A stretch of 64,000 bases of DNA, from the NCBI GenBank assembly GCA_002104905.1, contig MCFE01000331.1, positions 29,075-93,074 of the forward strand. Direction: 5' to 3'. Position 1 is the first letter of the stretch. Every line of letters starts with the position of its first letter. Source of the DNA: Basidiobolus meristosporus CBS 931.73. Taxonomy: Eukaryota; Basidiobolomycota; Basidiobolomycetes; Basidiobolales; Basidiobolaceae. The translations under genes were made by a program, and so were the position numbers. Shown in pieces: positions 57,914-64,000 of the stretch. The notes under the pieces were generated by a model. It had not been told where the DNA came from. It was given only the letters and a program-made list of their open reading frames with translations, and did not search any database.

Positions 57914-58998
57914 GTGTGAGGCTGGGCTTGATATTAATGTAGGGAGTAGGGACTTGTATATGTCAACACAATTGGCAATTGAGGTACAATTGAAGTTTCA
58001 ACAGAAATAAATCAATTTGTATGCACAAAAAGGAAGAGAAATGGTTGAGTCAGGAAGTAAGGATTGTGAAAAAGAGGCAATAGCTTATCAATGCACCCAA
58101 ACATAGGAGGTGATAAAGTGTCCAGGATCAGAATCTGAGCAAATTGGCAGGGAACCAATCAAAAGCCACTTTTGCACTGTTGTGATGAAAAACCTCACCA
58201 AGTTTATTGTGAAATCTGGGATGCAATTATTTTTCTACTGTCTCTGGATGGTCTCTTGATGAAATCAATACCTATTAGCTACAGGACTTCAGCTTTGTGA
58301 TGGCCTTTTGATGGGATCATTACAATAATTCTACATAGGGGACACTGGAAGCTTACCTGGATATGCAGTAGATCAAACACTTCAAAACCTTGGCATATCA
58401 CCCTAGATCCAATGGAGTTACTGATCAGTTCAATAGATTATTTACAAAAATGCTGACCAAGTATGCAAATGAAGGTGTCAGTAGGTGGGACAGGTGTATA
58501 CACCAAGCACTTTTTTTCTGCAGAGTTAGAGTGCACAACACCCCACAAGTGCCATTTCCACTTGCTGTATGAATGTGAACCAAGGATCTCAGGAGATCTC
58601 ACACCACCAAGGCTTATAGATGCCTTAGATGGTGAGCTCAGTCAGCCAAGTGGACAGCAATAACTGGAAAAAAGATGTTCAGAGGCACAGACCAAAGTAA
58701 TCCAAAGTGCACAAAAGATGAAGCCAAGATATGATAAGACAATATCTCCAAAAGCATTGACAGCTGGGAACTTTGTATTGCTGAGATATAACAACTGGAA
58801 AAAGCTTGGGCCACAATGGACAGAACCATTCAAGATCATCAGAGAATGTCCATTTGCAACCTACCAACTAGTGGACAAACAAGGGAATATCTGGGAAAAT
58901 CTTGTTTATAGAGACAGACTCAAGCTTGCAAGACTTGCCAACAGCACTGAACCATTAAGATATTGGAACCACAAGAAAAGAGATTCAGGAGAACTGTT

Positions 58999-59952
58999 GT
59001 GTTGTATTATGATTAGTTTGGGGCTTGTTCTACAATGTAGAGGCTAATCAACAATATACAACAACTTCCAGTATGCTAATACTGAAATAGTTTATTGGGA
59101 GTTTGATATACCAATAGAAGATATAACTTTCACTAATTTCCTCAATCTTAGGCTCAAAATATACTGTAGGCAGTGTTTATCACTTCTACAGCAGTGTTCT
59201 GACCTTCTGTCAACTAATGGGCTTATTGACTTTTATAGTAACTTTTCCTTATTAGGAAGTCACTTTCCTTTCTGAGAGAATATTTCCTAATATGGAAATT
59301 CTGACCTCCCTTTTAACCTAAAGGGGTGTGTTGTAGAAGTCTCTAAAGGGGTCTTTAGACCTAAAGGGGTGTCTAAAGGGGTGTGTTTAGAGTCAAGGGG
59401 CTTCTTGTAGTGGTCTCTAAAGTGGACTTTACACTAAAGGGGTACCTAAAGGGGCTTCTTTAGAGTAAAGGGGTTTCTTAAAGGGGTCTCTAAAGGGGTC
59501 TTTAGACTAAAGGGGTGTCTAAAGGGGTGTCTTTAGAGTAAAGGGGTTTCTTAGAGGGGACTTTTCCAACAGAAAAGTGGTAGTTTCTTGTAGAACTTAG
59601 ATTGGATTCTTGTGAGCTTTGCAGTCTCTTTACTGATGTAGTACTGATCAAAGTCAGAATACTCAACAGTGCAAGTGATGCAGGGGAAGTCTTATAGCCT
59701 TTAAACTTGTAATTGTAGTGTGGAGATTCTGGAAAGAGAGGCTCTCGCTTTATTTTTCAGCTGGGGAAGTCATATATATGAAAATTTTGAAGGATCAAAG
59801 TTTTTGGGCAATTGCGCAATCGATACACGTGATACAAAGCTAAAATTTTGCAGTGTTGCAGATCGGACATAGGTGCAGCACCTGTGAAAATTTCACAATA
59901 TTGGATTGGCTGGTTTGAAAGTTACATGCAATCAAAGTCACCATAGTAATCC
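58999..59952. other. Spacer with palindrome and G-rich repeats
   Basis: No gene is seen. 58999-59068 contains a partial inverted repeat (TTGTGTTGTATTATGATTAG against CTAATCAACAATATACAACAA). The middle is a G-rich minisatellite. The last 200 bases regain some CpG (TTGCGCAATCGATACACGTG) and look like low-copy DNA in which G7 inserted. Confidence 0.5.
59317..59559. repeat. AAAGGGG minisatellite
   Basis: Twelve exact AAAGGGG words occur within about 240 bp, mostly as CTAAAGGGGTGT or CTAAAGGGGTCT, interleaved with CTTTAGA. Spacing varies between about 10 and 40 bp. Runs of four G on one strand at short spacing could form G-quadruplexes. Confidence 0.85.
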
Positions 59953-60320
59953 TGTTACAAGTCTTGGTATAAGAGTTGTAGAGGAATAGGGAGTTTAGCT
60001 AGTATTGTATTCACTAAAACTTGAACTGATTTTTATTGAGGTTCCAGCAGCTCCTTATATACATTTTGCCAGATCAATTGCTGACTAATTGTATTTCCTA
60101 ATGTAGGTTGTGGCTGATGACTCATTTGATTGCATCATCATCACCCAATAAGATCCTACTTAATATATCTATTTCTGTCTGATAAGGATCTGCTGATTCA
60201 TTTGCTGACTAATGCTACTGATTTCATAGATAATACTGATATACTGATAACCTAAACATATACTAATTGATTTGACTAAAAACTGATCTAACTTAAACAT
60301 TCAAGCGGCAGATCATAACA
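59953..60320 (-). repeat. Gypsy LTR (G7, 3')
   Basis: A 368-bp LTR, TGTTACAAGTC...GATCATAACA, with inverted ends TGTTA/TAACA. It contains only one CpG. It serves as the reference for the family. Confidence 0.93.
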
Positions 60321-60332
60321 TTCTCCCCTACT
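60321..60332 (-). promoter_or_regulatory. Polypurine tract (G7)
   Basis: The minus strand reads AGTAGGGGAGAA directly before the 3' LTR. This is where plus-strand DNA synthesis of the element would be primed. G4 and G5 have altered versions at the same place. Confidence 0.75.
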
Positions 60333-63300
60333 AAAGTTGAGAGGGTTCTCCTGAATCTCTTTTCTTGTGATACCAATATCTTGATGGTTCAGTATTATCA
60401 GCAAGTCTTGCAAGCTTGAGTCTGTCCCTATGCACTAAGTCTTCCCGGATATTGCCTTGTTTGTCCACCAGTTGGTAAGTTGCAAATGGACATTCTCTGA
60501 TGATCTTGAATGGTCCTGTCCATTGTGGCTCAAACTTCTTCCGAGTGTTGTTTCTTAGCAATACAAAGTTCCCAACTGTCAATGCTTCTGGTGCTATAGT
60601 CTTATCAAATCTCTGCTTCATCTTTTCTGCACTTTGAGATACTTTGGTCTGTGCCTCTTGACGTCTTTGTTCCAGTTGCTGGTGTCTACTTGGCTGACTG
60701 AGTTCATCTTCTAAGGTGTCTGTAAGCTTTGGTTGTGTGAGATCTCCTGGAATCCTTGGTTCACATCCATAAACTAAGTAAAATGGTGATTGCTGGGTGG
60801 TGTTGTGTACTCTGACTCTGCATGCAAAGAGTGCTTGGTCTATATACTCATCCCATCTACTGACAACTCCATTTGCATACTTGGTCAGCATTTTTCCAAA
60901 TAATCCATTAAACCGCTCAGTGACTCCATTAGTTCTGGGGTGATATGCCGAGGTTTTCAAGTGTCTGATCTGCTGCATTTCCAGGTAAGCCTCTAATGTC
61001 TTTGCCATAAAGTTTGCACCTCTATCGGATAAGATCTCCACAGGGCATCCAAACTTCATCAGGATCTCATGGTAAATGAAACTTGCAACTTCTTGTTCAC
61101 TGGCTATTGGTACAGCTTTAGCAACTGGCCATTTAGTGGCATGGTCAATTGCTACTAGGATCCAACGGTTGCATTTCCTGGTAGTTGGCAGTCTTCCAAT
61201 AAAGTCAATTCCCCATCTCTCAAATGGTCTTACAGGCTCCAAAGGGAAGAGTTTGGCAATTCTTTGTGGCTGGCCTTGATTGATTTGGCAGTTTGGGCAT
61301 GTTTTCACTAGCTTCTCAATATCTTGTTTCATTCTGGGCCACCATGCTCTGGCTTTCACAAGGCTATAGGTTCCTTCAATCCCAAGATGTCCATATCCAT
61401 TGTGTAGCTTATGTATTAAATCCAGGCGAGCAACATAAGGACAATAGGCAATAGGGCTTCCATCAACAATTCGGTAGAGTGTTTCATCCTGTACAACAAA
61501 TTTGCTGGCTTCATCACGGATTATCTTCTTGATATCTTCATCCACCTCATTAGGAATGGCTTGGTCCTCCAAGTACTTTGGTAATAGGCTAGGCCAATCT
61601 GATTCATGCACCAAGTTGAGTTGTGCAACTTGATCTAATCTTGATAAGGCATCAACAACCGTGTTGTTTTTTCCAGGACAGTAGACAATCTCCAGGTCAA
61701 ATTGCTGAATGTATTCACTCCATCTTGTCATTCTTCTAGAGAGTACCTTCTGAGTAAATATATACTTGAGGGAGGCATGATCAGTCTTCACAGTGCATTT
61801 GACTCCTTCAATATAGCATCTCCATGTCTTCAAACAGTGTATTATAGCAAGCATCTCCTTCTCATGAACTGGATAGTTTTGTTCTGCTGAGTTCAGTTTC
61901 TTGGATTCAAAGGCAACAGGGTAGTCCTTTCCCTCGTGTTCTTGGCTCAGCACTCCACCAATTGCATAATCTGAAGCATCTGTGCACAGAGTGAACTCTT
62001 TTCTGAAGTCTGGTATTCTTAAGCTTGGCAGCTTAGCAAGTTCATTCTTTAGTGTCTGGAAGGCAGTCTCACAAGCTATGTCCCACTTGTAGGTATTGTC
62101 TTTCTTGAGGATATCAGTTAAAGGGGCTGCAATACTTGCAAATGACTTGACAAATCTCCGATAATAGGAAACCATTCCAAGGAAGGATCTGAGTTCTGAT
62201 ATGCTATGGGGCTGCTTCAAATTCTTGATTACTTCCACCTTCTTGGGGTCTAAGGTTACTCCTGTGCTAGTCACTATGTGTCCCAGATATTCTACGTGTT
62301 CCTTGAAGAATTCACACTTGGCTAGCTTGCCGTATAGCTTGTTCTCTCTTAGTTTCTTCAAGACCTTTTCAATGTGCACCATGTGATCCTTTTCTGTCTT
62401 GCTGTATATCAATATGTCATCCAGGTAGATTATCACAAACTTGTCTAAGTACTCCTGAAAGACAGTCTGCATCAGCGTCATGAATGTTGCAGGGGCATTA
62501 GTGAGGCCAAAACTCATGACTAAGTACTCGTAATGTCCATATCTGGTCCTGAATGCTGTCTTAGGGATATCTTCTGGTTTCACCCTAATCTGGTTGTATC
62601 CTGACATGAGGTCGATCTTGCTGAAAATAGTGGCTCCATTAAGTTGGTCCAAAAGCTCATCAATCCGAGGTATGGGGTACTTATTCTTGACGGTAACTGA
62701 GTTCAGGGCTCTGTAGTCAATGCACATCCTAAGTGTTCCATCCTTCTTTTTCACAAAAAGCACTGGTGCTCCCCAAGGTGACTTGCTGGGCCTGATGTAT
62801 CCTTGCTCCAATAGCTGATCAATTTGTTTCTTCATTTCCTCCAATTCCAATGGACTCATTCTGTAAGGTGTCTTGCTCACTGGAGGGCTATCTCCTGTGT
62901 CAATGGCATGATCCACATCTCTGACTGGTGGTAGGCTTACAAGCTCATCTGGAAACACGTCTGAATATTTCTTCAAGAGAGTCTGGACCTGCTGGGGTGC
63001 TGGGATAGAGGAATCCTCCTGTAATACCGCCATGAGGAACATCTGGGTACCTTTTCTAAGTGCTCTACAGAACTGGGTCTTGCTAAGTTCACTTGTCTCA
63101 CACACACTGGAATTGACCAAGTTGAAATCCAGCCTGGCAGGTAATAGCTCATAGGTCTTGTTGTCTTTTTGGATCTGAGTAGCATGGGTTCTCCAGTTGA
63201 TTGATGGATTACGACAAAATAGCCAGGTTTTCCCAAGTACAAGGTCAAACTTGCAGTTCCCAAATATATAAGCCTGTAGGTCTTCTTCATAGTCATTGAT

Positions 63301-64000
63301 CTTCATTCTTACTGGCTGGGTAATACGGTTGATTATGTGGGAGTTCCCATCTGCTGTGGAGACTGAAGTTGATTTGGTAGGTTCCGAGTTGATTCCAGCT
63401 TTCAAAGCAAATTGCTCTGACATGTACTCATGCGATGCTCCTGAGTCAATCATGATCTTGGCAGGTACTCCATTGATTGCTCCATTCAGGTACAATAACT
63501 TCCCTGAGTTTGAAGTCATTTGGGACAAGTACTCTTCTGTCATATGGAAGGTGAGTTCCGAGTCTTCTTCAAGCTCATCTTCCTCATTATTGTGTTCATG
63601 GGATTCAATATGGTTGAAGGTTCTTGTTGGCTGGTGTCCATTTCTTCTCTGAGGGCAGTACTTTGCAATATGTCCCTGCTGGTGGCAATTGAAGCAAAGT
63701 CCTCTCTTCTTGCATTCTTCTGAGGAGGGATTCTTCTGCATAGCGTCTATTTCCATTGGTACTGCTTCTGATTGTCTTCTTTCATAATGATTATAGCCTT
63801 TCTGACTAGTCACTGTAGGCTTCCCAACTCCAAACATAGCTGAGTCATAGTCAATGGCAATCTTGATGGCTTCTTCAATAGTCTGAGGTCTTTGGTAATT
63901 GACTTCCTTGCGAGTTCTTTCTTTCAACCCATCAATAAAGTATTCAACTTGATCCAAGGGGTCCATTCTTTCAATTTGTCCAAGTAGACATCTGTACTCA
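60331..64000 (-). CDS. Gypsy Gag-Pol polyprotein, intact frame, 5' end outside window
   Basis: The frame is open from the window edge to a stop at 60331. Counting from the Met at 63966, it has 1211 residues: CCHC zinc knuckle (91-104); aspartic protease DSGAS (174-178); reverse transcriptase with 'IYLDD' (513-517); RNase H with 'CTDAS' (661-665), E704-region and D729-region; integrase zinc domain H855/H860...C890/C893; and integrase core D921, D981 and E1017, followed by a GPF motif (about 1140) and no chromodomain. The Met at 63966 is internal, because Gag continues upstream in frame; in G1 Gag begins with a Gln-rich N-terminus. A single Gag-Pol frame is known in several fungal gypsy elements. 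The protein would copy the element in virus-like particles and integrate it. It is the only complete pol in the window and the likely source type for G4 and G5 relatives. Confidence 0.93.
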   Translation of the reverse strand, partial: EYRCLLGQIERMDPLDQVEYFIDGLKERTRKEVNYQRPQTIEEAIKIAIDYDSAMFGVGKPTVTSQKGYNHYERRQSEAVPMEIDAMQKNPSSEECKKRGLCFNCHQQGHIAKYCPQRRNGHQPTRTFNHIESHEHNNEEDELEEDSELTFHMTEEYLSQMTSNSGKLLYLNGAINGVPAKIMIDSGASHEYMSEQFALKAGINSEPTKSTSVSTADGNSHIINRITQPVRMKINDYEEDLQAYIFGNCKFDLVLGKTWLFCRNPSINWRTHATQIQKDNKTYELLPARLDFNLVNSSVCETSELSKTQFCRALRKGTQMFLMAVLQEDSSIPAPQQVQTLLKKYSDVFPDELVSLPPVRDVDHAIDTGDSPPVSKTPYRMSPLELEEMKKQIDQLLEQGYIRPSKSPWGAPVLFVKKKDGTLRMCIDYRALNSVTVKNKYPIPRIDELLDQLNGATIFSKIDLMSGYNQIRVKPEDIPKTAFRTRYGHYEYLVMSFGLTNAPATFMTLMQTVFQEYLDKFVIIYLDDILIYSKTEKDHMVHIEKVLKKLRENKLYGKLAKCEFFKEHVEYLGHIVTSTGVTLDPKKVEVIKNLKQPHSISELRSFLGMVSYYRRFVKSFASIAAPLTDILKKDNTYKWDIACETAFQTLKNELAKLPSLRIPDFRKEFTLCTDASDYAIGGVLSQEHEGKDYPVAFESKKLNSAEQNYPVHEKEMLAIIHCLKTWRCYIEGVKCTVKTDHASLKYIFTQKVLSRRMTRWSEYIQQFDLEIVYCPGKNNTVVDALSRLDQVAQLNLVHESDWPSLLPKYLEDQAIPNEVDEDIKKIIRDEASKFVVQDETLYRIVDGSPIAYCPYVARLDLIHKLHNGYGHLGIEGTYSLVKARAWWPRMKQDIEKLVKTCPNCQINQGQPQRIAKLFPLEPVRPFERWGIDFIGRLPTTRKCNRWILVAIDHATKWPVAKAVPIASEQEVASFIYHEILMKFGCPVEILSDRGANFMAKTLEAYLEMQQIRHLKTSAYHPRTNGVTERFNGLFGKMLTKYANGVVSRWDEYIDQALFACRVRVHNTTQQSPFYLVYGCEPRIPGDLTQPKLTDTLEDELSQPSRHQQLEQRRQEAQTKVSQSAEKMKQRFDKTIAPEALTVGNFVLLRNNTRKKFEPQWTGPFKIIRECPFATYQLVDKQGNIREDLVHRDRLKLARLADNTEPSRYWYHKKRDSGEPSQL

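Larger units (their letters stand above)
52170..58341 (-). mobile_element. CACTA-like element X4, full length
   Basis: X4 is 6172 bp. Its ends are related inverted repeats: left CCTGTAAAAATAATTTGATC, right (reverse) CCCCTATGTAGAATTATTG followed by TGATCCCA. Target repeats ACT (52167-52169) and ACA (58342-58344) fit a 3-bp duplication with one change, and the interrupted gypsy integrase reads through when X4 is removed. Contents: Tnp2-type transposase (minus) and a second gene (plus), in convergent-to-divergent layout with noncoding ends of ~1 kb (left) and ~0.4 kb (right). The ends do not begin with CACTA. Confidence 0.8.
51121..58998 (+). pseudogene. Gypsy relic G6 pol, split by X4
   Basis: The plus-strand parts 51121-52169 and 58342-58998 join into one pol segment: RNase H ('[13 protein letters not shown]' at about 51177), integrase zinc domain remnant, integrase core up to 'DRGANLMAKT' (52141-52169), then after X4 'AYHPRSNGVT' (58390 on), 'KCHFHLLYECEPRI' and a C-terminal '[25 protein letters not shown]' region split over the frame ending at 59047. 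The catalytic Glu is kept as V-T-D in place of V-T-E, hence lost. Its upstream half is cut by the G5 LTR. It carries several stops. Confidence 0.85.
59953..64000 (-). mobile_element. Ty3/gypsy element G7, 3' part, probably young
   Basis: The 3' LTR (59953-60320), polypurine tract and an uninterrupted gag-pol frame lie on minus. The Gag start, primer site and 5' LTR are beyond the window. All motifs that are damaged in G1-G6 are intact here. Confidence 0.92.

Noticed and set aside
59317-59559. CRISPR-like or telomeric array
   Set aside because: Repeat units are short and spacing irregular; there are no conserved repeats with unique spacers, and the host is eukaryotic.
5300-64000. Classical RIP as the cause of decay
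   Set aside because: TpG/CpA remain common and G7 gag-pol is open; the visible bias is CpG loss. A numeric index was not computed.

Overview
The window reads as nuclear DNA of a filamentous ascomycete with a transposon-inflated genome. The evidence is a Stc1-type zinc-finger gene, a neighbouring gene with five short GT-AG introns (52-91 nt), and about 58 kb of nested Ty3/gypsy, Ty1/copia, CACTA-like and Harbinger-like elements. No species can be named from the sequence. I saw no rRNA or tRNA gene and no CRISPR array.

Layout. 1-5.3 kb is an ordinary gene-bearing segment in which CpG is common. It carries two genes on the minus strand: a six-exon zinc-knuckle protein (2258-3965) and a Stc1-domain protein (1446-1826). 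From about 5.3-5.6 kb to the end the DNA turns AT-rich and CpG-poor and is almost entirely mobile elements. 5.6-7.7 kb: copia LTR pieces and copia relic C1. 7.7-12.3 kb: old CACTA-like relic X1, split by deletion derivative X2, which itself holds a solo copia LTR. 13.0-14.3 kb: copia C2 with LTR and primer site. 14.3-22.9 kb: CACTA-like X3, split by a 1.6 kb foreign piece coding a D5-like (giant-virus type) helicase-primase relic and by the 3.4 kb DDE transposon H1. 23.0-27.6 kb: a second, inverted DDE transposon H2 with an open transposase gene, a solo LTR of another family and palindromic element F1. 27.8-39.5 kb: gypsy relics G1-G3, palindromic element F2, a further solo LTR, and an AT-rich orphan segment with two divergent ORFs. 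39.5-51.1 kb: gypsy copies G4 and G5 around a copia fragment C3. 51.1-59.0 kb: gypsy relic G6 split by the full-length CACTA-like X4. 59.0-60.0 kb: a G-rich minisatellite. 60.0-64.0 kb: gypsy G7, whose gag-pol frame is uninterrupted and runs off the window.

How it fits together. Only G7 gag-pol and the H2 transposase look able to make full proteins. They are the plausible drivers of the gypsy LTRs and of the H and F elements (which share ends). The CACTA-like family has a Tnp2-type transposase on one strand and a second, unrecognised gene on the other; all copies here are broken. In fission yeast Stc1 links RNAi to heterochromatin assembly, so a Stc1-type gene at the edge of a CpG-depleted transposon block is suggestive, but its role here is inference.
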